DNA of 64,000 nt from Piscinibacter caeni (GCA_003265685.1 QJOU01000019.1:40031-104030); one strand, 5' to 3'. Positions 1-9,087 are shown, counted from the stretch's first letter. The notes: generated by a model from the letters alone, not told the origin. Numbers and translations are program-made.

Positions 1-276
1 GGCGACCTGGGCTGGGCTTCGCCCGGCACCTTCGTGCCCGAGTTCGAGCAGGCGATGAACGCGCTGCCGGTCGGCGGCCTGTCCGACCCGGTGGTCTCGC
101 GCTTCGGCGTGCACCTGCTGCAGGTGGTCGACCGGCGCCAGATCACGATGGACCTGAAGCAGCAGCGCGACATGGCGCGCAACGCGCTGCGCGAGCAGAA
201 GTTCGACGACGCCTACGCCGAGTGGCTGGCGGACCTGCGCGCCCGCGCCTACGTCGAGATCCGCGAGGCTCCTTGA
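1..276 (+). CDS. surA: Peptidylprolyl isomerase SurA, C-terminal fragment
   Basis: Only the last 91 residues are inside the window; the gene enters from the left edge in frame 1. The visible part opens with [19 protein letters not shown] and runs through [11 protein letters not shown], which matches the second parvulin (PpiC) domain and the C-terminal helix of SurA. SurA is a periplasmic chaperone and prolyl isomerase that delivers outer-membrane proteins to the BAM complex. The stop TGA at 274-276 overlaps the TTG start of rsmA, so the two are probably translationally coupled. In many relatives pdxA lies between surA and rsmA; it is absent here. Identification is by recognition of the sequence and the rsmA neighbour. 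Confidence 0.88.
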   Translation, partial: GDLGWASPGTFVPEFEQAMNALPVGGLSDPVVSRFGVHLLQVVDRRQITMDLKQQRDMARNALREQKFDDAYAEWLADLRARAYVEIREAP

Positions 277-1040
277 GCCACACCGCGCGCAAGCGCTTCG
301 GGCAGCATTTCCTGGTCGACGACGGCGTGATCGCCGCCATCGTGCGGGCGATCGCCCCGCGCCCCGGCGAGGCGATCGTCGAGATCGGCCCCGGGCTGGG
401 CGCGCTGACGCAGCCGCTGCTGGAGCGCTGCGGCGCGCTGACCGTGGTCGAGCTCGACCGCGACCTGGCCGCGCGGCTGCGCAAGCGAGCCGGGCTCGAC
501 GTGGTCGAGGCCGACGTGCTGACGGTCGATTTCGCCGCGCTGGCCGAGCGCCTCGCCCGGCCGCTGCGCGTGGTGGGCAACCTGCCCTACAACATCTCGA
601 CGCCGATCCTGTTCCACCTGCTCGGGGCGGTCGACCGGGTGGCCGACCAGCACTTCATGCTGCAGAAGGAGGTGGTTGAGCGCATGGTCGCCGGCCCCGG
701 CGGCAAGGACTACGGGCGCCTGACGGTGATGCTGCAGTGGCGCTACGACATCGAGCCGGTGCTGGAGGTGCCGCCCGAGGCGTTCGACCCGCCGCCGCGG
801 GTCGATTCGGCCGTGGTGCGCATGACGCCGCTGCGCGAGGTGCCGGCGGTGGACGCGGCGCGCCTGTCGGAGATCGTCACGGTGGCCTTCTCGCAGCGCC
901 GCAAGCTGCTGCGCCACACGCTCGGGCGCTGGCTCGAGCAGCACGGCCTGGGGGCCGGCTTCGACCTGCAGCGGCGCGCCGAGGAGGTGCCGGTGGCGGA
1001 GTACGTCGCGCTGGCCGCGCCAATGAAAACGGCGGCCTGA
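273..1040 (+). CDS. rsmA: 16S rRNA (adenine1518/1519-N6)-dimethyltransferase RsmA (KsgA)
   Basis: A 255-residue SAM-dependent methyltransferase that dimethylates two adjacent adenines near the 3' end of 16S rRNA during 30S maturation. Visible motifs are the N-terminal KRFGQHFL, the SAM-binding [12 protein letters not shown], the acidic VVELDRD strand end, and the catalytic NLPYNIS motif. The reading frame is open further upstream (to 222), but that part has no family similarity and overlaps surA. TTG at 273, giving [14 protein letters not shown], restores the normal family N-terminus. It sits in a TTGA overlap with the surA stop and follows a GCGAGG ribosome-binding stretch at 263-268. A strong hairpin spans the stop codon. 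Confidence 0.95.
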   Translation: MSHTARKRFGQHFLVDDGVIAAIVRAIAPRPGEAIVEIGPGLGALTQPLLERCGALTVVELDRDLAARLRKRAGLDVVEADVLTVDFAALAERLARPLRVVGNLPYNISTPILFHLLGAVDRVADQHFMLQKEVVERMVAGPGGKDYGRLTVMLQWRYDIEPVLEVPPEAFDPPPRVDSAVVRMTPLREVPAVDAARLSEIVTVAFSQRRKLLRHTLGRWLEQHGLGAGFDLQRRAEEVPVAEYVALAAPMKTAA

Positions 1041-1050
1041 GCAGGCCGCC
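1031..1050 (+). terminator. Hairpin over the rsmA stop codon
   Basis: Perfect 8-bp stem (1031-1038 with 1043-1050) and 4-nt loop, containing the rsmA TGA. There is no T-run, so it may be a weak intrinsic terminator or an mRNA 3'-end stabiliser. Confidence 0.45.
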
Positions 1051-1074
1051 GTCCGGGTCGACAAGACGCCGCGC

Positions 1075-1212
1075 TCAGGCGGCGTTGAGCCACATGGCGG
1101 TGTCGAAGGCGCTGCTCATCATCGGCATGTTCATGCCGAAGTTGGGGTTGCCGGCGCTCTTGGCGCTGGGCTTGGCAGGCTTGTCCGCGACGCTGTTCTG
1201 GGCCGTTTCCGT
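1075..1212 (-). other. Coding-like 3' remnant, possible gene fragment
   Basis: A minus-strand stretch of 45 codons ending in TGA at 1075-1077. Its codon use (almost all third positions G or C) and its A/K/P/S-rich then Met-rich tail, ending MPMMSSAFDTAMWLNAA, look like the C-terminus of a real protein. No convincing start is present: the frame stays open to an ATG at 1269, but that start lies inside the barstar 3' end and across its terminator. It could be a truncated gene (the composition vaguely recalls phasin-like tails), a small ORF with an unusual start, or chance. I do not recognise a family. Confidence 0.2.
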
Positions 1213-1213
1213 C

Positions 1214-1248
1214 GCCCGCTCCCATGACCCGATTTCCTGGGAGCGGGC
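1214..1248 (-). terminator. Intrinsic-type terminator after barstar
   Basis: Perfect 11-bp inverted repeat (1214-1224 with 1238-1248) around a 13-nt loop, starting at the last base of the barstar stop codon. No long T-run follows on the minus strand. Confidence 0.5.
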
Positions 1249-1643
1249 TACTGAAAAGAATAGAAGCACCTGAAGGGTATTCGTCGTTCGGCCCAGAAGT
1301 CGGCCGCATCGCGGAACACGTCGAGCAGCTGCTCGCGCGCCTCGCGGTCGAAGCGCGGGTTGTCGGGCAGCTGTTCCAGCACCACCACGAAGCCCGGCTG
1401 CGTGCCGGCCTTGTGGACCAGGTCGGTCATGCAGTCGTACAGCGCGTCCAGGTTCTTGCCGAAGTGCGCAGGGAACAGGAAGGCCTGGGCGATCGCCTCC
1501 AGGACTTCCTGCTTGGACTGCGCATTGCTCAGGTTGGCGTAGAGGAAATGCTGCCCCGCCGCCTGGGCGGCGTCGAGCAGGTCTTCCGGGCGGTAGGCAC
1601 GTATCGACTGGACGATGTTGGGACGGACTGTCTGCAGGAGCAT
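1248..1643 (-). CDS. Barstar-family ribonuclease inhibitor
   Basis: A 131-residue cytoplasmic protein that should bind and block the RNase encoded just upstream. The core carries the barstar pattern: FGKNLDALYDCMTDL (the helix that plugs the RNase active site), a hydrophobic FVVVLEQLP strand, and the tail WAERRIPFRCFYSF. The frame also has a GTG at 1649, but a strong AGGAGGAT at 1651-1658 lies 7 nt from the ATG at 1643 and only 1 nt from the GTG, so ATG 1643 (MLLQTVRPNIVQ) is chosen. The gene follows the RNase gene by about 45 nt on the same strand and ends in a strong hairpin. Barstar and barnase homologues are known as an inhibitor/toxin pair. Confidence 0.85.
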   Translation of the reverse strand: MLLQTVRPNIVQSIRAYRPEDLLDAAQAAGQHFLYANLSNAQSKQEVLEAIAQAFLFPAHFGKNLDALYDCMTDLVHKAGTQPGFVVVLEQLPDNPRFDREAREQLLDVFRDAADFWAERRIPFRCFYSFQ

Positions 1644-1688
1644 GGTCACGATCCTCCTCGAATCACAAGAAAAATCTTCTGCCGCCGC

Positions 1689-2141
1689 TCAATCCACGAT
1701 GAGCCTGAAGCTCGCGTAGTGGTCGGCGGTGTAGTAGCAGGCGTCAGGGGTTGTCGGTCGTTCGCCGCCGCACACGATGCGCCGGGCGCCCCGGTCGGAC
1801 GAGCCCGGGGTCGGCACGGTGTACTCGCGGTAGTAGCCGCGGCGGCGGTCCGGCAGCAGCTGCTCCCGGTTGCCGAACACCGAGCCATCCTTCTCGTACT
1901 TGAACGGCCCGCCGGCGCGGATGGCGCGGTACACACGCACTCCCTCGGTCGGCAGTTCGAGCAACAGGATCTTGGCCCGCGGGCCCTCGCGGGCTTCGGT
2001 GTCGGCCTCCGGCAGCAGGCTGCCCAGCAGCCCGGCGCCGGCCACCAAGGCCGCCAAGCCGAGCGCCCGGACCGTCCGAAGCCCGGGCCGAGGTTCCTGC
2101 CGGCGGGGGTTCCGGCTCGCGAGCCGGCGGGTCGAAGACAC
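1689..2141 (-). CDS. Secreted guanyl-specific ribonuclease, barnase/RNase Sa type
   Basis: A 150-residue microbial RNase of the N1/T1 superfamily. A hydrophobic segment at about 24-43 (VRALGLAALVAGAGLLGSLL) suggests a signal peptide or anchor. The catalytic domain includes GGPFKYEKDGSVFGN, then the presumed catalytic Glu106 (YYREYTV), Arg121 (RRIV) and His141 (TADHYASF), as in RNase Sa. Cys124 and Cys135 could form a disulfide. The start is GTG at 2141; there is no strong ribosome-binding site, so the N-terminus is uncertain. Barstar lies directly downstream and would protect the cytoplasm. The natural role (nutrition, competition or phage defence) cannot be told from the sequence. Confidence 0.82.
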   Translation of the reverse strand: MSSTRRLASRNPRRQEPRPGLRTVRALGLAALVAGAGLLGSLLPEADTEAREGPRAKILLLELPTEGVRVYRAIRAGGPFKYEKDGSVFGNREQLLPDRRRGYYREYTVPTPGSSDRGARRIVCGGERPTTPDACYYTADHYASFRLIVD

Positions 2142-2309
2142 GGGAAATCCCTGAATCCTGAAAACCCGGCATGGTACCGAATCGGCCCGGAAACCTCAAG
2201 CCGCTGCCTCAAAATGGGGCAGGATCACACGAAAGTCAGTGTGTGCAAACTTTCACGAAAACAAAGGAAATCGTGACATCCGAGCTACGTTAGACGGGCC
2301 GGCTCAACG

Positions 2310-2326
2310 GGTGACAGGGTGTCACC
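2310..2326. other. Hairpin between maeB and the RNase gene
   Basis: GGTGACA and TGTCACC form a perfect 7-bp stem with a GGG loop, 35-50 nt past the maeB stop. The surrounding 2142-2360 is AT-richer than its neighbours and otherwise empty, so it should hold the RNase promoter and the maeB 3' end. The palindrome could be a terminator stem or an operator. Confidence 0.35.
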
Positions 2327-2360
2327 GCAGTGCAGCATGGCCGTTCGAAAATTACGGACA

Positions 2361-4679
2361 TCAACGGCCCGCGTTGGCGTCGGCCACGGTCAGCGCGGTC
2401 ATGTTGACGATGCGCCGCACGGTCGCCGAGGCGGTCAACACGTGCACCGGCTTGGCCGCGCCGAGCAGCACCGGGCCGATCGCGATGCCGCCGCCGGCCG
2501 CCGTCTTGAGCAGGTTGTAGGCGATGTTGGCGGCGTCGATGTTGGGCAGCACCAGCAGGTTGGCGTCGCCGCTGAGCGTGCTGTGGGGCATCAGCTGGGT
2601 GCGCGCGGCGCCGTCCAGCGCCATGTCGCCGTGCATCTCGCCGTCCACCTCGAGCCAGGGCGCCTGGGTCTTCAGCAGCGCCAGCGTGCGGCGCATCTTG
2701 ACCGCGCTCGGGTGGTCGCTGCTGCCGAAGTTGGAGTGCGACAGCAGGGCCGCCTTCGGCTGCACGCCGAAACGCAGCATCTCCTCGGCGGCCATCACGG
2801 TGATCTCGGCCAACTCCTCGGCGCTCGGGTCGGCGTTGACGTGGGTGTCGACCAGGAACACCTGGCGCCCCGGCAGCATCAGCCCGTTCATGCAGGCGTA
2901 GACCTGCACGTCCTGCGGCGTGCTCGGGCTGCCGCCGGCGCGCTTGCCGATCACCTGGTCGATGTAGTGCAGGTGCGCGGCCGTGGTGCCCCAGGTGCCG
3001 CACAGCATGCCGTCGACCTCGCCCTTCTCGAGCAGCATCGCGCCGATCAGCGTGAGGCGGCGGCGCATCTCGATCTTGGCCACCTGCACCGTCACGCCCT
3101 TGCGTTCGGTGAGGCGGTGGTAGGTCTGCCAGAAGTCGCGGTAGCGGTGGTCCTGCTCGACGTTGACGACGTCGTAGTCCAGCCCTTCCTTCAGGCGCAG
3201 GCCGAACTTCTCGCAGCGCGCCGCGATCACCGCCGGCCGCCCGATCAGCGTGGGCCGCGCCAGGCCTTCGTCGACCACCACCTGCACCGCGCGCAGCACG
3301 CGCTCCTCCTCGCCCTCGGCGTAGGCGACGCGCTTGTTCACCGCGCGCTTGGCGAGGTTGAAGATCGGCCGCATCGTCTGGCCGGAGGCGTAGACGAAGG
3401 TCTGCAGCTTCTCGCGGTAGGCCTCGAGATCCTTGATCGGGCGCTGCGCGACGCCGGAATCGGCCGCCGCCTTGGCCACCGCCGGCGCGATCTTCATCAT
3501 CAGGCGCGGGTCGAAGGGCTTGGGGATCACGTACTCCGGGCCGAAGCTCAGGTTCGCGCCGACGTAGGCCGCCGCCACCACCTCGCTCTGCTCGGCCTGC
3601 GCCAGCTCGGCGATCGCATGCACGGCGGCGATCTCCATCTCGTCGGTGATGGTCGTGGCCCCCGAGTCCAGCGCGCCGCGGAAGATGTACGGGAAGCACA
3701 GGACGTTGTTGACCTGGTTCGGGTAGTCGGTGCGGCCGGTGGCGATGATCGCGTCGTCGCGCACGGCCTTCACGTCCTCCGGCAAGATTTCCGGGTTCGG
3801 GTTGGCGAGCGCGAAGATCAGCGGGCTCTTGGCCATCGTCGCGACCATCTCCTTCTTGAGCACGCCGCCGGCCGACAGGCCGAGGAACACATCTGCGCCC
3901 TGCATCACCTCGGCCAGGGTGCGCAGGCTGGTCTTCTGCGCGAACTGGGCCTTGTCCTCGTCCATCAGCTCCTTGCGGCCCTCGTAGACCACCCCGGCCA
4001 GGTCGGTCACCCAGATGTTCTCGCGCGGCAGGCCGAGCTTGACCAGCAGCGACAGGCAGGCCAGCGCCGCCGCGCCGGCGCCCGAGGCGACCAGCTTGAC
4101 CTTCTTGATGTCCTTGCCGTTGACCTTCAGGCTGTTGAGCAGCGCCGCGCCGACCACGATCGCGGTGCCGTGCTGGTCGTCGTGGAAGACCGGGATCTTC
4201 ATGCGCGCGCGCAGTGCACGCTCGACGTAGAAGCAGTCCGGTGCCTTGATGTCCTCGAGGTTGATGCCGCCGAAGGTCGGCTCGAGCGCGGCGATGTGGT
4301 CGATCAGCTTGTCGAGGTTCTTCTCGTCGAGCTCGATGTCGAACACGTCGATGCCGGCGAACTTCTTGAACAGCACACCCTTGCCTTCCATCACCGGCTT
4401 GGCCGCCAGCGGGCCGATGTCGCCCAGGCCCAGCACGGCGGTGCCATTGGTGATCACGGCCACCAGGTTGCCGCGCGAGGTGTAGCGGAAGGCGTTGGCC
4501 GGGTCGGCGACGATCTCCTCGCAGGCCGCCGCCACGCCGGGCGAGTAGGCGAGCGCGAGGTCACGCTGGTTGATGAGCTGCTTGGTCGCGGCGATCGCCA
4601 CCTTGCCCGGGGTCGGAAACTCGTGGTATTCGAGGGCGGCGCGGCGCAGTTCGGCGCGCTTGTCGTCGGCGGTGGACAT
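2361..4679 (-). CDS. maeB: NADP-dependent malic enzyme with phosphotransacetylase-like domain
   Basis: A 772-residue cytoplasmic enzyme that decarboxylates malate to pyruvate and makes NADPH. Residues 1 to about 425 form the malic enzyme part: [26 protein letters not shown], the metal-binding FHDDQHGTA, and a nucleotide-binding Rossmann segment ([16 protein letters not shown]). The remainder, from about 430, resembles phosphate acetyltransferase (PTA), which in the MaeB family is regulatory and binds acetyl-CoA. The length fits MaeB (about 760). The frame stays open upstream, but ATG at 4679 gives the usual [23 protein letters not shown]-terminal region. It is transcribed away from the sensor kinase gene at 4862, which suggests C4-dicarboxylate control. 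Confidence 0.95.
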   Translation of the reverse strand: MSTADDKRAELRRAALEYHEFPTPGKVAIAATKQLINQRDLALAYSPGVAAACEEIVADPANAFRYTSRGNLVAVITNGTAVLGLGDIGPLAAKPVMEGKGVLFKKFAGIDVFDIELDEKNLDKLIDHIAALEPTFGGINLEDIKAPDCFYVERALRARMKIPVFHDDQHGTAIVVGAALLNSLKVNGKDIKKVKLVASGAGAAALACLSLLVKLGLPRENIWVTDLAGVVYEGRKELMDEDKAQFAQKTSLRTLAEVMQGADVFLGLSAGGVLKKEMVATMAKSPLIFALANPNPEILPEDVKAVRDDAIIATGRTDYPNQVNNVLCFPYIFRGALDSGATTITDEMEIAAVHAIAELAQAEQSEVVAAAYVGANLSFGPEYVIPKPFDPRLMMKIAPAVAKAAADSGVAQRPIKDLEAYREKLQTFVYASGQTMRPIFNLAKRAVNKRVAYAEGEEERVLRAVQVVVDEGLARPTLIGRPAVIAARCEKFGLRLKEGLDYDVVNVEQDHRYRDFWQTYHRLTERKGVTVQVAKIEMRRRLTLIGAMLLEKGEVDGMLCGTWGTTAAHLHYIDQVIGKRAGGSPSTPQDVQVYACMNGLMLPGRQVFLVDTHVNADPSAEELAEITVMAAEEMLRFGVQPKAALLSHSNFGSSDHPSAVKMRRTLALLKTQAPWLEVDGEMHGDMALDGAARTQLMPHSTLSGDANLLVLPNIDAANIAYNLLKTAAGGGIAIGPVLLGAAKPVHVLTASATVRRIVNMTALTVADANAGR

Positions 4680-4861
4680 GGTTCTCGTCTCGCGATGGTG
4701 GAGGTCGTGGGCCGCGGCGGACGCGGGGCACGGATTGTACGGAGCGCCCCTGCGCGGCGTGGCAGCACGCAGTGTGGCGCGCCGCGCGCCGCGCACCATG
4801 CGCGAAACTGCGTATCAGTTTTGACCCTGGCGGCGGAATACTCGCGTCTGCGGAGCCTCCG

Positions 4862-6946
4862 ATGACCGACCTGGCCGCCCCCATCCCCCCCGCGCGCGCG
4901 CCGCGCCGGCGCCTGCGCCGCGTGCTGCTGTGGGGCGCGCTGGTGGCACTGCTCGGCGTGGCGCAATCGCTGCTGGTGTTCCTGACCATCAATTACGAGC
5001 GCGTGCGTGCGCAGGAGCAGCTCGACGCGGCGGCGGCCGAGGCGGCCAGCGACATCCGCAACGCGCTGGCACGCCAGCAGCAGGGCCTGCAGGCGATGCT
5101 GTGGAACGCGCCGCCGCCCGAACGCTGGCGCGTCGACGCCACCGAGCAGCTGCGTGCGCGCCGCGAGTTGCTGCGCCTGGAGCGGCGCGACGCGGCGATG
5201 GCGCTGCAGGACCAGCTCGACTCACCCTACGTCGCGCCGCTGTTCAGCCGCATCCCGCGCGCCAGCATCGAGCTGGAGTCGCACCTGGCCTGCGCCGCGG
5301 CGCAGCGCCTGGCCGGGCCGGCCTATTCGCGCAGCTACTTCGTGCCGGTCGAGTCCGGCCTCGGCATGGAGGTGATGGACCTGTGCCTGCCGCTGCTGGC
5401 CGGCGGCCGGCCGGACGGCTTCATGGTCGCCACCGTCGCGCTCGGCCGGCTGCTGGAGGAGTCGGTCGGCCCGGAACTGCTGCGCGGCCACGAGCTGAGC
5501 TTCGTCGAGGGCGACGGCACGCGCCTGGCGCGTGCCGGCGGGCGGCGCGGCGCGGGTGTCTACGTGTCGGAGCGGATCATCGACCTGCCGGGCCAGTCGC
5601 TGCAGCTGCGCCTGGACAGCAGCGCCGGCAGCCCGAGCCTGATCCCCAACCTCGCCGTCGCGCTGGTGCTCGGGCTCTCGCTCGCGCTGACCGGCGTGGT
5701 GGCGCTGCTGGTGGCCGACGTGCGGCGCCGCGCCGCCGCGGAGGCGCGCCTGGCCGAGGCGCTGGCTTTCCGCAAGGCGATGGAGGACTCGCTCGTCACC
5801 GGCCTGCGCGCGCGCGACCTGTCGGGCCGCATCACCTACGTCAACCCGGCGTTCTGCGAGATGGTCGGCTTCACGCCCGAGGAGCTGATGGGCCCGGCCA
5901 CGCCGCCCTACTGGCCGCCCGAGCATGCGCAGGAGTACGCCCGGCGCCAGAGCGTGCGCCTGGGCGGCCCGCCGTTCGCGCCGGGGCGCAGCGCGCAGGA
6001 GGCGCGCACCGGCTTCGAGACCGTGTTCATGCGCCGCAACGGCGAGCGCTTCCCGGTGCTGATCTTCGAGGCGCCGCTGGTCGACGGGCAGGGCGTGCAC
6101 ACCGGCTGGATGAGTGCGGTGCTCGATGTGTCGGCGCAGCGCCGCATCGAGGAGCTGTCGCGCCAGCAGCAGGAGCGGCTGCAGGCCACGGCGCGGCTGG
6201 CCACGGTCGGCGAGATGGCCTCGCTGCTGAGCCACGAGCTCAACCAGCCGCTGGCAGCAATCGCCAGCTACGCCGCCGGCTCGCTGAACCTGCTGAAGGA
6301 CGGCACGCCCGACCCCGACACGCTCGCGCTGCTGCAGCAGGCCACCGGGCGCATCGCCGAGCAGGCCGAGCGAGCCGGGCGCGTGATCAAGAGCGTGCAC
6401 GACTTCGTGCGCCGGCGCGAGCAGGCGCGCGAGGCGCTGCGCGCCGATGTGCTGTTCGATGCCGTGATGCCGCTGGTGCGCCTGCAGGCGCGCAAGAGCG
6501 GCACGCGCATCGAGCTCGACCTGCCCGACCCGCCGCCGCGTGTGCTGTGCGACCGAACGATGGTCGAGCAGGTGCTGCTGAACCTGACGCGCAATGCCAT
6601 CCAGGCGATGGAGGGCGTGGCCGACCCGGCGCAGCGCGTGCTGACGCTGGCGGCGCGCCAGACACACGAGCGCTGGGTCGAGTTCCGCGTCGCCGACCGT
6701 GGCCGCGGCATCGCGCCGGAGGTGGCGCAGCGCCTGTTCACGCCCTTCTTCACCACGCGCAGCGAGGGCATGGGCCTGGGGCTGAGCCTGTGCCGCACGG
6801 TGATCGAGCAGCACGGCGGGGCGCTCGATTTCGAGCCGGCCCCGGGCGGCGGCACGGTGTTTCGGTTTACGCTACCGGCCGAACCGACCCCCCGGGGCGA
6901 ACGTGCCGGCCGCGAGGCCGGGCACGAAGCGCCCGTGTCCGGATGA
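4862..6946 (+). CDS. PAS sensor histidine kinase, DctS/FixL-like
   Basis: A 694-residue inner-membrane sensor. Order: TM1 about 21-43, a periplasmic domain to about 258, TM2 about 261-285, a PAS domain about 305-430, a phospho-acceptor helix with His458 in LLSHELNQPLAAI, then the ATPase with N box (LNLTRNAIQAME), G1 (DRGRGIAP) and G2 (GMGLGLS). The frame begins earlier, but ATG 4862 places a short basic segment before TM1. It overlaps the response regulator by ATGA and is divergent from maeB. The double-TM periplasmic sensor plus one PAS resembles DctS of the C4-dicarboxylate DctSR systems. The ligand is inferred only from architecture and the maeB neighbour. Confidence 0.85.
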   Translation: MTDLAAPIPPARAPRRRLRRVLLWGALVALLGVAQSLLVFLTINYERVRAQEQLDAAAAEAASDIRNALARQQQGLQAMLWNAPPPERWRVDATEQLRARRELLRLERRDAAMALQDQLDSPYVAPLFSRIPRASIELESHLACAAAQRLAGPAYSRSYFVPVESGLGMEVMDLCLPLLAGGRPDGFMVATVALGRLLEESVGPELLRGHELSFVEGDGTRLARAGGRRGAGVYVSERIIDLPGQSLQLRLDSSAGSPSLIPNLAVALVLGLSLALTGVVALLVADVRRRAAAEARLAEALAFRKAMEDSLVTGLRARDLSGRITYVNPAFCEMVGFTPEELMGPATPPYWPPEHAQEYARRQSVRLGGPPFAPGRSAQEARTGFETVFMRRNGERFPVLIFEAPLVDGQGVHTGWMSAVLDVSAQRRIEELSRQQQERLQATARLATVGEMASLLSHELNQPLAAIASYAAGSLNLLKDGTPDPDTLALLQQATGRIAEQAERAGRVIKSVHDFVRRREQAREALRADVLFDAVMPLVRLQARKSGTRIELDLPDPPPRVLCDRTMVEQVLLNLTRNAIQAMEGVADPAQRVLTLAARQTHERWVEFRVADRGRGIAPEVAQRLFTPFFTTRSEGMGLGLSLCRTVIEQHGGALDFEPAPGGGTVFRFTLPAEPTPRGERAGREAGHEAPVSG

Positions 6947-7605
6947 ACGTGTCGACACCGCTGGGACTGCCGATCGTCTACCTCGTCGACGACGAGGACG
7001 TGCTGCGCGACGCGCTGGCCTGGCTGCTGCGCTCGCGCCGGCTGCTGTCGGAGGGGTTTGCCAGCGCCGAAGCCTTCGAGGCCATGCTCGCCGCCAAGGG
7101 CCCGGCCGGCCTGGCCGACTGGCCGCCCGCGCCGAGCTGCCTGCTGCTGGACGTACGCATGCCCGGCATGAGCGGGCTGGCGCTGTTCGAGCGCCTGGTC
7201 GAGCGCGGGCTGACCGAGGCGCTGCCGGTGATCTTCCTCACCGGCCACGGCGACGTGCCCACCGCCGTCTCGGCGGTCAAGCGCGGCGCGTTCGACTTCG
7301 TCGAGAAGCCCTTTTCCGACAACGCCCTGGTCGACCGCGTCGAGCAGGCGCTCGCGAAGAGCGAGCAGGCGATCCGCGCCCGGCTGCAGCGCCACGGCCT
7401 GCGCCAGCGCCTGGCCGAGCTGACCGAACGCGAGCGCGACGTGATGCGCCTCGTGATCGACGGCCGGCCCAACAAGCTGATCGCCGACGACCTGGGCATC
7501 AGCGTGCGCACCGTCGAGGTCCACCGCGCGCGCGTGTTCGAGAAGATGGAGGTGCGCTCGGCGGTGGAGCTGGCGAACCTGCTGCGGGAAAGCGGCACAA
7601 GCTAG
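6943..7605 (+). CDS. LuxR/FixJ-type response regulator
   Basis: A 220-residue two-domain regulator paired with the kinase at 4862, which it overlaps by 4 bp. The receiver domain (about 10-130) has the acidic pair in YLVDDEDV, phospho-acceptor Asp70 in CLLLDVRMPG, the Thr of FLTGHGD and the Lys of VEKPF. The C-terminal LuxR helix-turn-helix runs about 155-212 (LTERERDVMRLVIDGRPNK, SVRTVEVHRARV). Such proteins act as phosphorylation-activated transcription factors. By analogy with DctR or TtrR, dicarboxylate transport or maeB could be a target. No transporter gene is visible in the window. Confidence 0.88.
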   Translation: MNVSTPLGLPIVYLVDDEDVLRDALAWLLRSRRLLSEGFASAEAFEAMLAAKGPAGLADWPPAPSCLLLDVRMPGMSGLALFERLVERGLTEALPVIFLTGHGDVPTAVSAVKRGAFDFVEKPFSDNALVDRVEQALAKSEQAIRARLQRHGLRQRLAELTERERDVMRLVIDGRPNKLIADDLGISVRTVEVHRARVFEKMEVRSAVELANLLRESGTS

Positions 7606-7621
7606 GGGCGACAATCGCCGC

Positions 7622-8581
7622 ATGTCGCTCGGCGAATTCGATCTCATCGCGAAGTACTTCACCCGGCCCGTGACGCGGGCCGTGCTCGGCGTGGGCGACG
7701 ACTGCGCGCTGCTCGCGCCGGCGCCGGGCATGCAACTGGCCGTCTCGAGCGACATGCTGGTCGAGGGCCGGCACTTCCTGTCCACCGTCGCGCCGGAGCG
7801 GCTCGGCCACAAGGCCCTGGCCGTCAACCTGAGCGACCTGGCCGCCTGCGGCGCCGCGCCGCTCGGCTTCACGCTCGCCTTCGCGTTGCCGCGCGCCGAC
7901 GAGGCCTTCCTCGAAGGCCTGGCGCGCGGGATGTTCGCGCTGGCCGACGAACACGGGATCGAACTGGTCGGCGGCGACACCACGCAGGGACCGCTGAACC
8001 TGTGCGTCACCGTGTTCGGCGAGGTGCCCGCGGGCGGCGCGCTGCTGCGCTCGGGCGCGCGGCCGGGCGATGACCTGTACGTCAGCGGCACGGTCGGCGA
8101 CGCGCGCCTGGCGCTCGAGGTCTTCCGCGGCACCCTCGCGTTGCCGGGCGAGCAGTTCGAGCGCGTGCGTGCCGCGATGGAACGGCCGCAGCCGCGTGTG
8201 GCACTCGGCCTCGCGCTGCGGGGCATCGCCACCAGCGCGATCGACGTCTCCGATGGCCTGCTCGGCGACCTCGGGCACATCCTGAAGCGCTCCGAGGTCG
8301 GTGCCTGCGTGGAGGTCGATGTCGTGCCGCGCAGCGCCGTGCTGGCCGCGCAGACCCTGGCCTGGCAGCGCGAATGCACGCTGGCCGGCGGCGACGACTA
8401 CGAACTGATCTTCACCGCCGCGCCGGGCGACGCCGAGCGCGTGCGCGCCGCCGGCCGCAGCGCCGGCGTGGCGGTCACGCGCATCGGCCGCATCGAGGCA
8501 GCGCGCGGGCTGCGCCTGGTCGATGCGGCGGGCGCGCCGGTGGCGCATACCTTCGGCTCGTTCGACCATTTCCGCTCGTGA
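7622..8581 (+). CDS. thiL: Thiamine-monophosphate kinase
   Basis: A 319-residue cytoplasmic kinase that phosphorylates thiamine monophosphate to thiamine pyrophosphate, the last step of thiamine cofactor synthesis. The PurM/ThiL-fold signatures are present: GVGDDCALL near the N-terminus, SSDMLVEGRHF, ELVGGDTTQGPL, and IDVSDGLLGDLGHILK. The length is typical. The ATG start is 16 nt after the response regulator, and the stop TGA is inside the GTG start of pgpA (GTGA). It opens a run of four overlapping genes (thiL-pgpA-pncC-ghrA) that are probably cotranscribed. Confidence 0.94.
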   Translation: MSLGEFDLIAKYFTRPVTRAVLGVGDDCALLAPAPGMQLAVSSDMLVEGRHFLSTVAPERLGHKALAVNLSDLAACGAAPLGFTLAFALPRADEAFLEGLARGMFALADEHGIELVGGDTTQGPLNLCVTVFGEVPAGGALLRSGARPGDDLYVSGTVGDARLALEVFRGTLALPGEQFERVRAAMERPQPRVALGLALRGIATSAIDVSDGLLGDLGHILKRSEVGACVEVDVVPRSAVLAAQTLAWQRECTLAGGDDYELIFTAAPGDAERVRAAGRSAGVAVTRIGRIEAARGLRLVDAAGAPVAHTFGSFDHFRS

Positions 8582-9087
8582 ACCCGACCTGGCGCTTCCT
8601 GTTCGCGCACCCGGCGCACCCGATCGCGCTGGGCTTCGGCAGCGGACTCGCGCCACGCGCGCCCGGCACCGTGGGCACCTTGTGGGCCTGGCTGGTGTAC
8701 GCGCTGTTCCGCGAGGACTTCAGCGACGCGCAGTTCGCGCTCGTGCTCGCCGCTGCGCTCGCGATCGGCTGGTGGGCCTGCACCGCCACCGCGCGCCACC
8801 TCGGCAGCGCCGACCCGGGCGCGATCGTCTGGGACGAGGTGATCGCCTTCTGGCTGGTGCTGTGGCTGCTCACGCCGGCCGGTTTCTGGGCCCAGGCCGT
8901 GGCCTTCGCGCTGTTCCGCTACTTCGACGCCGCCAAGCCCGGCCCGGTGGCCTGGGCCGACCGGCTGTTCAAGGCGCGCGGCGGCGCCGCGCCCGGCTGG
9001 GCCCAGGGCTTCGGCATCCTGTTCGACGACCTGGTGGCGGCCTTGTGCACGCTGCTGGTCATCGCGCTGTGGAGGTGGTGGTGGTGA
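8578..9087 (+). CDS. pgpA: Phosphatidylglycerophosphatase A
   Basis: A 169-residue inner-membrane phosphatase that converts phosphatidylglycerophosphate to phosphatidylglycerol. The family N-terminal signature GSGLAPRAPGTVGTLWAW is present, followed by DPGAIVWDEVIAFW with the conserved acidic residues, and FDAAKPGPVAWADR. Several hydrophobic segments fit the membrane location. The start is GTG at 8578, overlapping the thiL stop; upstream in-frame codons belong to the thiL shadow. The thiL-pgpA pair is a common proteobacterial arrangement. It ends in a GTGA overlap with the next gene. Confidence 0.93.
   Translation: MNPTWRFLFAHPAHPIALGFGSGLAPRAPGTVGTLWAWLVYALFREDFSDAQFALVLAAALAIGWWACTATARHLGSADPGAIVWDEVIAFWLVLWLLTPAGFWAQAVAFALFRYFDAAKPGPVAWADRLFKARGGAAPGWAQGFGILFDDLVAALCTLLVIALWRWWW

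Noticed and set aside
2319..4865. 848-codon open frame antisense to maeB
   Set aside because: It reads as the Arg/His/Gly-rich mirror of a high-GC gene; maeB on the other strand has full family motifs.
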